Positions 1-10,212 of a stretch of DNA of 64,000 nucleotides are shown here, piece after piece. The stretch's first letter is position 1; each line of letters starts with the position of its first letter. This DNA comes from Plantago major (Eukaryota > Streptophyta > Magnoliopsida > Lamiales > Plantaginaceae), in NCBI GenBank assembly GCA_026545765.1, contig CM048840.1, forward strand, positions 10,045,265-10,109,264, in the 5' to 3' direction. Both the position numbers and the translations under genes were made by a program. The notes under the pieces are model-generated. The model saw nothing but the letters and a program-made list of their open reading frames with translations. It was not told the origin of the DNA and searched no databases.

Positions 1-363
1 AACACTTCGAGCCCTTTGTATCAAAATTCATTAGATTTAGTAAGCATAAAGGACAGGAGGCAACATCAAGTGCGAGTCAAGGTATGAGTAAGAATAGCCA
101 AAAAGCAGCTAAAGTGGGTTTTACATAAAGCAAACACACATGAGACTCGATCCCTTTCAACCTTGATTTTAAATAGCCTTTCAAACCCTAAGCATCACCA
201 CTGTAAGCTACAAACAGAGAACAACCACTAACCAGTACAGAAGCACAAGCAAAAAACAAACCAATGAAACTATAAAACGAAACTGCAAAAGGACATCACT
301 AGAGAAACACAGAAGACAATGTTGACCGTGATGTTATGTCAACATTGCTCGCAACAAGTCCTC
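1..363 (-). other. 3' noncoding region of element E
   Basis: Sequence downstream of the RNase H stop of element E. I see no reading frame of note and no match to the 5' LTR at 5,744-6,582, so the polypurine tract and 3' LTR should lie further left, outside the window. A CAACATTG/CAATGTTG motif that recurs throughout E is present near 318 and 340. Confidence 0.6.
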
Positions 364-1167
364 TCAAATAGTGCAAAGGCCAAGAGACCTTCTCAAACTG
401 AAGAATCTCTCCTTATCAAGAGGCTTTGTGAAAATGTCAGCTAACTGATTTGTGGTATCTATGTGTTGCATATCAATAATTTGTTTGGAGACTAAGTCTC
501 TAAGAAAGTGGTGTCGAATGTCTATATGTTTGGTGCGTGAGTGTTGAACAGGATTTCTGGAAATGTGAATGGCACTTAAGTTATCACAAAACATCAAAAG
601 AGTATCACTTTGGAACCCATATTCATGCAACATATTGTTCAGCCAAATTAGTTGAGGCACACAACTCCCAACCGCTACATATTCAGATTCAGCAGTTGAG
701 AGAGACACACAATTTTGTTTCTTACTATACCATGACACAAGATTTGGTCCAAGATAAAAACAACCTCCACTAGTTGATTTTCGATCATCTAAGTCACCAG
801 CCCAATCAGAATCACTAAATCCCAAAAGATTAGTGTTTGAATCACATGCATACCATAATCCAAGATTAACAGTTCCTGATATATATCTAATGATTCTCTT
901 GACAGCAGTTAAATGAGATATTTTGGGTTTGGATTGATACCTGGCACACACACAAACGGAGAACATGATGTCAGGTCTGGTGGCTGAGAGATACAAGAGA
1001 CTTCCAATCATGGATCTATACAATGTTGGGTCAACATCGTCCCCAACATCAGTTTTGCTGAGTTTCAGAGCAATAGCCATGGGAGTGCTGCTGGGTTTGT
1101 CATTTTCCAGACCAAATTTTGTGATAAGATTCTTGGCATATTTCTCTTGAGAGATAAAGAGTCCATC
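364..1167 (-). pseudogene. RNase H domain of element E pol (after an internal stop)
   Basis: This is the RNase H end of the E polyprotein, which degrades the RNA strand of the RNA:DNA hybrid during reverse transcription. The intact stretch starts at 1,080. Catalytic acidic residues lie in typical contexts: SDSDWAGD near the start, STAESEY in the middle, FCDNLSAI later. The copia C-terminal signature (TKHIDIRHHFLRD, then ADIFTKPL) follows. It is in frame with the RT part but separated from it by a single TAG at 1,168-1,170 just before a conserved DG-F-IS motif. Homology is certain from the motifs; the separate frame results from the stop and is not an independent gene. Confidence 0.93.
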
Positions 1168-2382
1168 CTATTTCTGTTGTATCTGGAGCCCCAAGAAGAA
1201 ACTGAGTTCACCAATCATACTCATCTCGAAGGTTCCTATCATGGCTTGAATAAACTTATCTAACAAGGAGGGGTTAGTAGCACCAAATACAATATCATCA
1301 ACATAGATTTGAGCAATGCAAATGTCCTTTCCTTTCCTGAGGTTAAACAGAGTTTGATCTCCTTCACCCCTTTTAAACCCTAATCCCACTAAGAATTCAG
1401 TCAATCTATCATACCAAGCACGAGGGGCTTGTTTCAAACCATACAATGCTTTTCTTAGTTTAAAAACATGGTCTGGGTAAAGAGGATCTTCAAACCCTCC
1501 AGGTTGTTCAACATACACTTCTTTGTCAATGTAGCCATTCAAGAAAGCTCCTTTAACATCCATTTGGTTGAGTTTTATGTTAAGACAACATGCTATGGCT
1601 AGGAGCAAGCGAATTGATTCTAGTCTAGCAACAGGCGCGAAGGTTTCATCAAAATCAATCCCTTCTACTTGAGTGTAACCTTGAGCAACCAATCTGGCTT
1701 TATTTTTTACAACTACCCCCTTTTCATCACTCTTATTTTTGAAAATCCACTTGGTTCCTATGACATTTACGTTATGGGGGCGGGGAACAAGTATCCAGAC
1801 TTCATTTGTTTGGAATTGACGAAGTTCATCTTGCATTGCTTCTATCCAAAAATCATCAGTAAGTGCTTCTTTCACATTTTTTGGTTCAATTAAAGAAACA
1901 AAGCACGAGGAACTTACAGAGTGACAGATTTCAGCAAGTCTGAGTGTCTCCTTGTAGTTTTTGCGCGTGTTTCCCCTCAATGTCCTCCCTCCTGGATTTC
2001 CAATTACTTGGGAACTGGGATGATCTTTGCGAACTTTAGGAGGAGGATCCTTCTGTGAGTCAGGATGCTTAGGTGCAGTATTAATGTCAGAGGAATTGTC
2101 AGATTCAGCCTCAGTCTCATTGTGGGGATCAGCTTGTTCTTCATCAACTGGAGTGGAAATCTGGGATGTTGAACTGACTGTTGAGTCAACATTGCACAGG
2201 GGAGATGTTGGCACAACATTGCTCACATCATGGGTTCTTTCACTTTGATCAACAGCTGGAGACACAGTTTCTGGAATGTTCTCATGTGTAGAGGAGTCAG
2301 AGGTTGTGTCAATAACCTGTTTAGCACCTGCAGAGATCTTCTTCTGGGCATAGGGCTCAGAGTCATTAAAGGCAACATTCAC
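1168..2382 (-). pseudogene. Reverse transcriptase of element E pol
   Basis: About 400 residues covering a serine/threonine-rich linker and the copia RT domain, which copies element RNA into DNA. Visible RT landmarks in order are WIEAMQDEL and GTKWIFKNK (fingers), [21 protein letters not shown], the catalytic YVDDIVFG, and SFFLGLQI. YVDD is intact. The preceding protease-integrase frame ends about 20 bp inside this one and is shifted relative to it, so a frameshift lies near 2,395-2,402. The frame ends at the TAG at 1,168. The linker is rich in the CAACATTG octamer noted elsewhere in E. Confidence 0.94.
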
Positions 2383-3713
2383 AGATTCTTGTATAGTTTC
2401 AATCTAGGATTATATATTCTATACGCGTGACTATTTTGAGAGTACCCTACAAATATTCCTTTGCCACTTTTAGCATCAAACTTACCTAGATGTTCCCTAT
2501 CATTGAGTATGTAACACACACATCCAAAGACATGAAAGTACTTAAGATTGGGTTTTCTACCTTTCAACATCTCATAGGGAGTGTTCAGAGTACCTGGACG
2601 AAGATAGACACGATTGATTATGTGAAAAGCAGTGTTCACAGCTTCAGCCCACAACCTTTTTGATAGGTTCATTGAGCTCAACATTACTCTGGTCATTTCT
2701 TGAAGAGTCCTGTTTTTCCTTTCAGCAACACCATTTTGTTGTGGTGTCTTAGGAGCTGAGTATTCATGCATGATCCCTTTATTTTCACAGTACTTATCAA
2801 AAAACTGATTCTCGAATTCTTTACCATGGTCCGATCGAATTCTTTGGACCATAGTAGAGTACTGATTACAACATTTTGCATGCCAGTTTTTGAAGGATTC
2901 AAAAGTTTCTGATTTTTCTTTCAAAAAATTGACCCAAGTGTATCTAGAAAAATCATCAACTATAACATAGATATACCAGGCTCCTCCCAAACTTTTAGCT
3001 TCTATAGGACCCATGAGATCCATATGCAAGAGTTCAAAGCAGTTAGAAGTACCTCTTTTTTGTCCTTCAACCTGAAGTGGCTGGTGTACTGCCTTGGTTT
3101 GTTTTCCCAGAAGACAATCACCACACACATGCTTCCCTACATTGGTAAGCTTCGGCACTCCTGTCACCACATTCTTTTTGATGATCTTCTCCAGATTCCT
3201 GTAATTGACATGTCCCAATTTCTTATGCCACAATGTTGCATCATCATGTTGAGCAACATTGCACTTGAGCGGAATGTCCATCACATAGCAGTTGTCCTGA
3301 GATCTAACACCTGTCATCACAGTTAATTTGTCCACACAAGTATAAACTTTGCAAGAACGTTTATCAAACTTGACTTTCAGATCATCATCACATAGGTGAC
3401 TTATACTGACAAGATTAGCCGTTAGACCCTCAACAAGAAGAACATTTGAGAGTTTAGGATATCCTTTAAGGCACAGTGTTCCCTTTCCAAGGATTTTGCT
3501 TTGGTATCCTCCTCCATATGTCACTGTACCTGTCTTTTGAGCTACCAAATTTGACAAGTTTGACGGATTACCGGTCATGTGCCTAGAGCAACCACTGTCG
3601 AAGTACCATTTTCCTGCATTGTTAGGAGAAGTAGCAACAGAAAAAGCAACATTGCAAGTAAGTTTTTCTTTAGCTACCCAAATATGGTTCGAAACATTTT
3701 TGTGTTTTCTTGT
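2379..3713 (-). pseudogene. Protease and integrase of element E pol
   Basis: It begins downstream of the TAG at 3,714-3,716 and is in frame with the region before it. The aspartic protease motif (FDSGCSRHMTG) is encoded around 3,570-3,605. It is followed by a GAG-pre-integrase segment with the H-H-C-C zinc site (LWHKKLGH, then CGDCLLGK). The integrase core shows all three catalytic acids: D in HMDLMGP, D in RSDHGKEF, and E in NGVAERKNRT, with the typical 35-residue gap between the last two. Integrase inserts the cDNA into the host genome. The catalytic residues are intact, but the frame is closed upstream by a stop and broken downstream by a frameshift. Confidence 0.92.
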
Positions 3714-4880
3714 CTATCCTAGAGTTTTACTTCGTTTAGGAGAACCAGAAATAGACTTCAGAGTCTTAAGATTACATCTTTCTGTCTCTGTTGAAGTGGA
3801 TGTTGTCACAACATCGCCGCTAACATTGAAATCACTGTTATGTTTGCTAGAAGCAGGATGGGAGGGATTCTTGGAGAGGTTACTGAGATTGGAGGTCTCA
3901 ACATGTTCCCTTTTTAAGTCCTTTTGGTACTTGAAGCAGCAGGGTTTTTTGTGACCAAGTTTGTTACAGTAGGTGCACACAAATAAATCTTTTTCTTTGA
4001 CAAACATAGGACCTTTTATGAGCTCAGAAAGAGGTTTGACAACTTCTGGGGTATCAGGGTTAATAGTGCAGTTTATGTTGCACCCAAGATTCTTATCAAA
4101 AACAGCATCATAACTACTGGTGTACCCTAGACCAGTGGTCCTATCATTATCCATATCAAGCATATCATTAAGTCTAGAAGTAGAGGAGTTCCACTTTGCA
4201 ATTACCTTCTTTTCATTAGATAGTTCAGTGGTTACCTTGAACAGTTCAGTGTCCTTCTTTGTCAGTTCAGCTTCCAGTTTGACAATGGTGTCTTTCAGAT
4301 TGCAGTTCTCCTTCTCAGTTTTCTTGAGAAGTTTTCTAAGAGTCTTCCATTCACTGAAGAGTTTCTCATACATCTGTTGCAGATCCTTCACCATTTGTTC
4401 CGCACTTACTTCCTCTTCTGAAGGACTATCTGTATCAAAATCCACAGAACCATGTAGACATAAAACATTAGAGATTCCTGATTTCTCAGGTTTGGTTAGT
4501 GCCAAAATTCCACAGTTCTCAGAGTCATCATAGTCAAAGAAGATTTCTACTCCAGATGTTGTCTTGCCGATGTTGTCCCAACATTGGTCATCAACATTGT
4601 AAGTGAATGAACACAGAGCTCTGGCATTGGTAGCTGAATCATCTTCTTTTTCTTCATCTTCCTGTTCTTCATCTGAGACATCATTGAGACAAGCAAGAAG
4701 ATTCTTTTCTCTCTTTTCTGAGATTATTAGCACATTCATTTTGATAATGACCCCACCCTTGACATTCAAAACATCTAATCTTACTAAGAGGAGTGCGATC
4801 AAAATCAGATTCAGAGCTTGTTTTGGAAGCAGAACCTGTTTTGAAAGTATTGGTTTTCTTTTTGAAATTTTTAGTTCCAC
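3714..4880 (-). pseudogene. Gag C-terminal region of element E with second zinc knuckle
   Basis: The shifted continuation of E gag. The segment after about 4,730 follows the first zinc knuckle in the other frame, so a one-base frameshift in an A/G run near 4,700-4,730 separates them. It encodes an acidic stretch, a predicted coiled coil (alternating E/K/L residues around 4,200-4,400) and a second knuckle, CTYCNKLGHKKPC, near 3,950-3,990. It ends at a TAG (3,714-3,716) just before the protease. The likely role is nucleocapsid RNA binding and particle assembly. The extended gag with coiled coil fits the SIRE lineage, which is inferred. Confidence 0.85.
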
Positions 4881-5712
4881 TTAAGAATCCTTGACTATAG
4901 TTTTTTCTGAATTTAAGTTTGTTGAACTTCCTCACAAGATTGTTGAAAGCTTCCTCATTCATATTGTCAGACTCATCACTACTACTATCAGGCTCTGAAG
5001 ATTTATCTTTAGATTTAGAGTGAAGGGAGATACTATGAGTTTTCATACCTTGTCTCTCATTTTCATTTAGTTCAAAAATTTTTAAATTGTTCAACAAGGT
5101 GTGAAAATCCATAGTTGCCAAGTTATGAGTGTCTTCCAAAATAGTGACTTTGGTATTAAATCTTGAGGAAAGAGATCGAACAGCTTTGGAAACAAGTTGC
5201 CTATTTGAAATAGCTTCTCCCAGTCTTTGGACTTCATTAGAGAGAGTTAAAAGTTTTTCAAAATAAGAGTCAATTGTTTCTTCCTCCGCCATTCTTAGAT
5301 TTTCAAATTGAGACCAAAGCATTCTAAGTTTAGTTTGTTTGACACTAGCATCCCCTTCACAATGACTCTGAAGCAAATCCCAAGCTTGTTTCGCAGTAGT
5401 GCAGTTTTGAATAATTTTAAACATATGAGCATCTACATGTCGAAAGATAGCATTTAGGGCCTTTTCATTGTAAGAGCTAAGAAGTATGTCACCTGCAGAG
5501 AAGCGTTCTTCAGGGATGGGGACAATGTCACCATCAGCATCAGGTCCTTCAGTTGGCCAGGTGTATCCTTCCAGAATGGATCTCCAAGCACGGCCATCAA
5601 GGGAATTGATGTATGTCCTCATCCGGATTTGCCAGTAATGATAGTTGGACCCATCAAGCACAGGAGGTCTATTGTAGTTTGCATCCATTGTAGTAGTACC
5701 AAATCCAGACAC
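4681..5712 (-). pseudogene. Gag capsid/nucleocapsid of element E
   Basis: About 340 residues starting 18 bp downstream of the primer site. The N-terminus has the copia gag pattern (PPVLDGSNYHYWQIRM) and a later capsid core (NCTTAKQAWDLLQSHCEGD, then SYFEKLLTL), followed by a Lys/Ser-rich linker and a CCHC knuckle CFECQGWGHYQNEC near 4,745-4,790. The protein would form the particle that packages element RNA. The frame runs into a frameshift soon after the knuckle and stops about 17 residues later. The start codon is retained. Confidence 0.94.
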
Positions 5713-5729
5713 CAGCAGTTAGGTGGCTA

Positions 5730-5741
5730 GCTCTGATGCCA
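5730..5741 (-). other. Primer binding site of element E
   Basis: GCTCTGATGCCA on the plus strand reads TGGCATCAGAGC in element orientation. It differs by one base from TGGTATCAGAGC, the site complementary to the 3' end of plant initiator methionine tRNA. It lies 2 bp inside the 5' LTR boundary, as expected. Confidence 0.9.
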
Positions 5742-5743
5742 CT

Positions 5744-6582
5744 TGTAATAACTTAGGATCCTGAATTGGTACTTAGAACTAAAACAACAGACAATGTTGA
5801 CAACAATGTTGTTCAACAATGTCTACAGTAAACAGATAGCAGCGGATTAATAATAAAACGTCTATTACCAAGCCAATATAAAATATATTGGCTATGCCTT
5901 AGGCAAAATATTTACTGACAGGAAAAGTAGATCTAATTAACTAGGTTTAATACAATCACACACGATTGATTAAACAACCAAAACTAGCCCTAGAAGAACC
6001 AACAGTAAAAGCTATTCTAGGTTGATGTTTGAAAGAGTTATACCAACAATGAATACTCTTAGACAAACTCTAAAGCTAGCAGAAAACAAGAAGCCTAAAC
6101 TCTTTAAATAAAATCTCGATTGAATATCAAGAAAGGCTCGACTTTGCTTTGCTGAATCCTTGTATATATATACTTGAGAAATCGACCTCTTCCATCCAAG
6201 TCGAAAGGCAATGGGATCTCAGCAAAGACAATTTCCTTTTTCTTGTTTTCTTCAATAAGCGCAAAGAAGGGATTTTCCATATTTTGATTCTTCATAAAAT
6301 ATATTCCTTCTTGCTTTCACCTACAGTTGTCCTTTTTCCTTAAAACGTCTCTTGTTAGATTTGTAGATACTTCCAGTCCAAGTTTCCTGTCCAATGTGCT
6401 TTGTTCTTGATCTTCGACTGCAATGTTATATTTTCAATGTTATGCCAACATTGAATTACATCCTGTCACAATGTTATACAACACTGGTAATCCTGCAGCT
6501 TCACAAACAACAACAAACACAAACTTGGAACTGATTAATGAAAGATAAGATTATCAAAGCATAAGTACCTACTGCACTTTCA
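5744..6582 (-). repeat. 5' LTR of element E
   Basis: About 839 bp between the primer site and the abrupt return of gypsy LTR sequence at 6,583. In element orientation it starts TGAAAGTGCAGTAGG and ends in ACA next to the primer site, giving TG...CA ends. It contains several CAATGTTG/CAACATTG motifs (5,795-5,825 and 6,420-6,480). The left end is set by the primer site. The right end is inferred from where homology to the gypsy LTR at 49,245 restarts. Confidence 0.85.
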
Positions 6583-6680
6583 AAGTAAAAAGACTCTAAG
6601 AAAACTACTAAAACTATACTCAAGGATGACTAAAAGACGGTAAAAAAGACCAAATGAGACGGTGTAAAACCGAATCATCA
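6583..6680 (-). repeat. Tail of a gypsy LTR (G4 type)
   Basis: Ninety-eight bases ending in AATCATCA, closely matching the last part of the G4 3' LTR (49,245-49,343). The rest was displaced by insertion of element E. It is followed at once by a polypyrimidine stretch, so in minus orientation this is the 5' start of a 3' LTR. Confidence 0.8.
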
Positions 6681-7838
6681 AACTCCCCAAACCGAACCTT
6701 TGCTCGTCCTCGAGCAAACAAATAAACCTAGACATAAACTAGACTCAAACCACGAAAACAAACAAAGAGTCAAGGTCCCAAATGACCGAATCTACCATTG
6801 TAAACAGTAAGTCCACGAGATGCAAAAATTTTATCATCAAACCAACTTTGTCAAAACAGTGTACATAAATCAAACATAATCGTTTCCCAGACAAATAGCA
6901 CTTAAGTGTAGCTCGCTAGTCCCTCATAGGTGAATGCAGTGTATCTCTCACTCTCTTGGAAGTATCCAAATGGGGTATAAGCTCAAAAAATAAACTGGGA
7001 AGGTGACTTGCGTCACAAAGGTGCCTAAAATATCTTATGCTTTTGTACTCGTCTCATTAGATCGAAAGGGACTTAACAGGTAACTCAATTTTTCAGAAAA
7101 CAAAAGTTGAAACAGCTCCCCCTATTCAATTCAAAACAACATCAGATCTCATAATACTTCACTGAATTCAGTGCGTGGCCGCATTGGGCTCTTTTAATCT
7201 CAATTTTTTGCAGGTGTCTGTTTTACCGAAAGTCCGCACTTTTGTGCGTGTCAGTTTAGTGTACGTGCCATCAACCCTCACAGACATATGGCTTTTTAAG
7301 ACCACGCCGGTATATAGGTAGTATTTGAAACATGCCTAACACGACTAATGGTGATCAATGAAGACCATAGATCCACCCCGAGATTCAAATATCAATAAGC
7401 CTTAGGGAGCGGTAAACAAGCTTTTCAGCAATAACGTAAACAGCACATATAAGTCGCAGGATAATAGTTCTCTCCCCAAACCTGTTCCTTGGAATAGGGG
7501 GGAAGGGCTTAAAAAGAGCATGAAGTTCGTCATCCCTAACAAGACTGAGCACACATAAGTATGAAAAGGCGCAAGTAATACGTAAAAACTTGCACAACCC
7601 AGAAAATCACACAATACATTTGCCGGTACAAGATTTTTCATCGGCTCTTAGGCTTCTCACAGGCTTTTTGGACCAAAGAGCTAAACAAACTTGCTATTTA
7701 AAAGAGAAACGACCTTGCAGGATTAAAACACATCGCCCTACTTCCATTAATCATCAAACAAAACGTAAGGAGCGGTGGATTTATCATCTACAAAGGATGT
7801 TCGATTTGGTAAAAGACTCAAACTAACCACAAAAATAC
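6681..7838 (-). other. Polypurine tract and 3' noncoding region of G2
   Basis: The first bases (6,681-6,692) give GTTTGGGGAGTT in element orientation, a polypurine tract directly against the LTR. The remaining 1.1 kb has no convincing gene. It matches 49,344-50,560 (G4) and in part 11,624-11,748 plus 42,209-42,450 (G1) over long stretches, including the block TGACTTGCGTCACAAAGGTG near 7,005 and a short hairpin at 7,229-7,242. Conservation across elements with different LTRs suggests a functional noncoding region, but that is inference. Confidence 0.75.
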
Positions 7839-8747
7839 TTAAAAGGAAATTAGACCGACAAAGAAACTGTAACAGAAAAAGGTCACATAACACACAATAG
7901 AACATAATACATAGAAGTAAAGACGAATGACTCTAAAGACACAAATAACAGAGAAAAATGCAGACAAGACACTAGAGAGCGAATTCCCCCTCCCCAAACC
8001 TAAACTCAAGCATGTCCTCAAGCGTAGAGTAAAAAAGAATAGAAAATGGGAGCTATAGTGACTTGCCTGCTGGTGTACCTTTACAGTCATGTACAAGACT
8101 CTTCTGTGTTGGCTAACGGTTACTCTGGAAGTCTTGGTTCTTCCGGTTATTGCAGCTCCTTTACTTCCATGTGGGGGAGAGTAAGTATACAGGGGACCTG
8201 TGTGTGCACTGATATAGTTCCTGGTTTCAACATGTAGGGGTGAGTATGGCATGGTGGTGGCTCGCAACTCACGTTGATTGCCATGTACCTTTATGGTGCA
8301 GGTACGGGAGTGAAGGTTGACAATCATGCGAGTGGTCTTGATGAATGGTCGCCCGAGTAGCAACATATCCTTCTCCATCTCTTTTCCTTTGATCCGTGTC
8401 GACTCCACAACCACAAAATCAGCCATAAAGGTATCCCCATCAAGATCAACCGGAACATCCTCGATAACCCCCATGCACTTGCTCCTTGATCCATTAGCTA
8501 ATGTGACAAAGCATTTCCTGGGTTCCAAACCCTTCAAATTGAGCTCCTCATAGGTCGCAAAAGTCATCAGGTTAACCGCTGCTCCCGTATCAACAATGTC
8601 AGTCGCCTCAGAAGAATTTCCTATCCCAACTACCAAGTCAAAGTTGTTGGCATCACTGATGCTCTTATCTGCTTTCTGGATCACTCTAGCAGTGGGTTTA
8701 ACCTCAAGAACAACCAGTTTTGCACTCGCCTCCTCTACTGGAGTCAC
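7839..8747 (-). pseudogene. Retroviral-type aspartic protease of G2
   Basis: A gypsy protease that would cleave the gag polyprotein. The active-site motif VDTGAAVNLM lies around residues 50-60 and the second conserved loop (LLLGRPFIKT) around residues 130-140. Length and order match Athila/Tat proteases. The next 100 or so residues are low in similarity to any pol domain. The last 60 are hydrophobic and probably readthrough into noncoding sequence, which contains another polypurine-like TTTGGGGAGGGGG at about 7,985-7,998. Upstream the frame is separated from gag by an inverted LTR fragment. The RT that should follow is absent. Confidence 0.8.
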
Positions 8748-8808
8748 GACACTACCTCATCTACTTCCTGTACCTTAACTATTCCTTGTGGCCTAGTCAC
8801 CTGTGGTG

Positions 8809-9282
8809 CCAAATGTCTTTCGTCTTGCTTGATCTAACAGTTAGTTGCGAACGATGATAGTAGGTTAGTCGAATTGATTGTAGCCTAGTGAAACTGACGC
8901 CTTCACTAGTGCTATTCGTTTTTGAACTCAAGTCTGTGACATCTTGCGTAGTCAATCCCATGAATCACATGTATCCTGCTAGCTAGCTTGTTTACGTTAC
9001 CACTCCATAATTTCCCCCATTATTATTTCAATCTCGTTAGTGTTAAATCAGTTTCTAGTAGCTGCAAGTAGTTGTTTACTCTAGATTATCATCTCGCTAA
9101 CGAAGCAAACAAACTTTTACTGCTTTTCATATAGTTACTTTTATTCGTAAACTAAAGCTCAGCCTAGTTAAGTCCCTAGAGACCGACCTCGGGGTTAACT
9201 TCACTTCACTACAGGTTTTTGTAGTGTCGAGAGTTAGCTCTTGGTTAAGTAAACAAATATTAAAACCTGATTTGACACATCA
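8809..9282 (+). repeat. Truncated inverted gypsy LTR fragment inside G2 gag
   Basis: About 474 bp that is the reverse complement of roughly 47,825-48,300, the outer part of the G4 3' LTR. It ends in CACATCA at 9,282 inside gag coding sequence. There is no primer site or polypurine tract on either side. It covers only about a third of an LTR, so it is a truncated solo LTR or a piece captured during repair. Boundaries are approximate on the left. Confidence 0.78.
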
Positions 9283-10212
9283 TCTACGGTAGCTGGAAGC
9301 TTACCCCTTTCTCTCTGCTGAAGATGCCCAACCAAATCGCCTAGAGTCTTCTCAAGCCGCCTCTGGGACTGCTCAATATTGTCAAACCTCTGGTCGTTCC
9401 TGCTCTGATTCTTCTGTGCCTCTGCCCAGAACCTTTCTAACCTCTCCATGTGATTAAGGATCTCCTGATCGGCATTACCCTGCACTCTCAAAGGCTAAAC
9501 TTGAGTCTGCGAGCTGGAACCTGTTGGACCGGAACCTGTTGCTCCTGTGGCGCATTCTCGTAGAAGTTATTGCCATAGCTCAAGTTGGCACGGTTCGGGT
9601 TAAAAGTTTGAATCCTGGGCCCTCCTGCATTACCACCTTGGTTCCCCCTGCAGTTCCCTTGTTGTCGAGTCTGTACCCAGTTGACTACCTCCGGAGTCGG
9701 GTTCTCATTCATTATCTCAGGAAGCCTACACATGCTGGCACCATGCCCAAAATTGCCGCACAGATTGAACTTTTCACTTACCTGTGATGTCGGGGCTGAG
9801 ACATTGCCAAGCATCCTCATCTCCTTGATCTGTTCGGCCAGGTCGCAGGTACTAGGTCCCGGTGCCTCTTCCACCAGTTTCACCTCTGCTCTCCTGGATC
9901 TTCCACGTGTTCCCTTAAGCTGAGAGATAGCGGATAGTTTCGCGAAGGCCTCATTCAAAATTGCTGGAGATGCTGTAACTATGGTCCCATTAACTGTCAT
10001 ATCCACCATATTCTGCGGCTCCCAGTCCAATCCCTCATAAAACTTGCTACACAAATCCATCTGCCTCATCCTATGGTGAGGGCACTGAGAAAGTAGGTTC
10101 AGAAACCGTTCCCTAACCTTGAAGAAGCTCTCATCGCTCATCTGCATGAACTTCTCTATCTGGGTCTGAAGCTGCCTAGTCTTCTATGCAGGGTAGAACT
10201 TGTTCATAAATG
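9283..10212 (-). pseudogene. Gag, C-terminal two thirds, of G2
   Basis: Gypsy gag interrupted at 10,212 by G1. The upstream part (44,820-45,327) ends ...WDELYREF and this part resumes MNKFYPA, which together give the usual gag order. It shows the capsid pattern (ESFFKVRERFLNLLSQCPHH, then LCSKFYEGLD) and a degraded zinc knuckle NLCGNFGHGASMC whose first cysteine is missing. A second stretch (9,283-9,491) in a shifted frame holds the C-terminal coiled coil (MERLERFWAEAQKNQ). The shift at about 9,490 and the LTR fragment at 9,282 both break the gene. The likely role is nucleocapsid, as in other gypsy elements. Confidence 0.88.

Larger units (their letters stand above)
1..6582 (-). mobile_element. 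Ty1/copia retrotransposon E (SIRE-like), 3' end off window
   Basis: Minus-strand copia element read from its 5' LTR (5,744-6,582) through primer site, gag, protease, integrase, reverse transcriptase and RNase H, in the order that defines Ty1/copia. The 3' LTR lies beyond the left edge, so neither LTR divergence nor target duplication can be measured. The coding region carries at least two in-frame stops and two frameshifts, so this copy is not autonomous. RNase H and integrase motifs resemble the SIRE/Maximus lineage; that placement is inferred. It was inserted into a gypsy LTR whose tail resumes at 6,583. Confidence 0.93.

Noticed and set aside
6104..6343. Small frames on both strands in the E LTR
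   Set aside because: Short, AT-rich, inside an LTR with no conserved motif.
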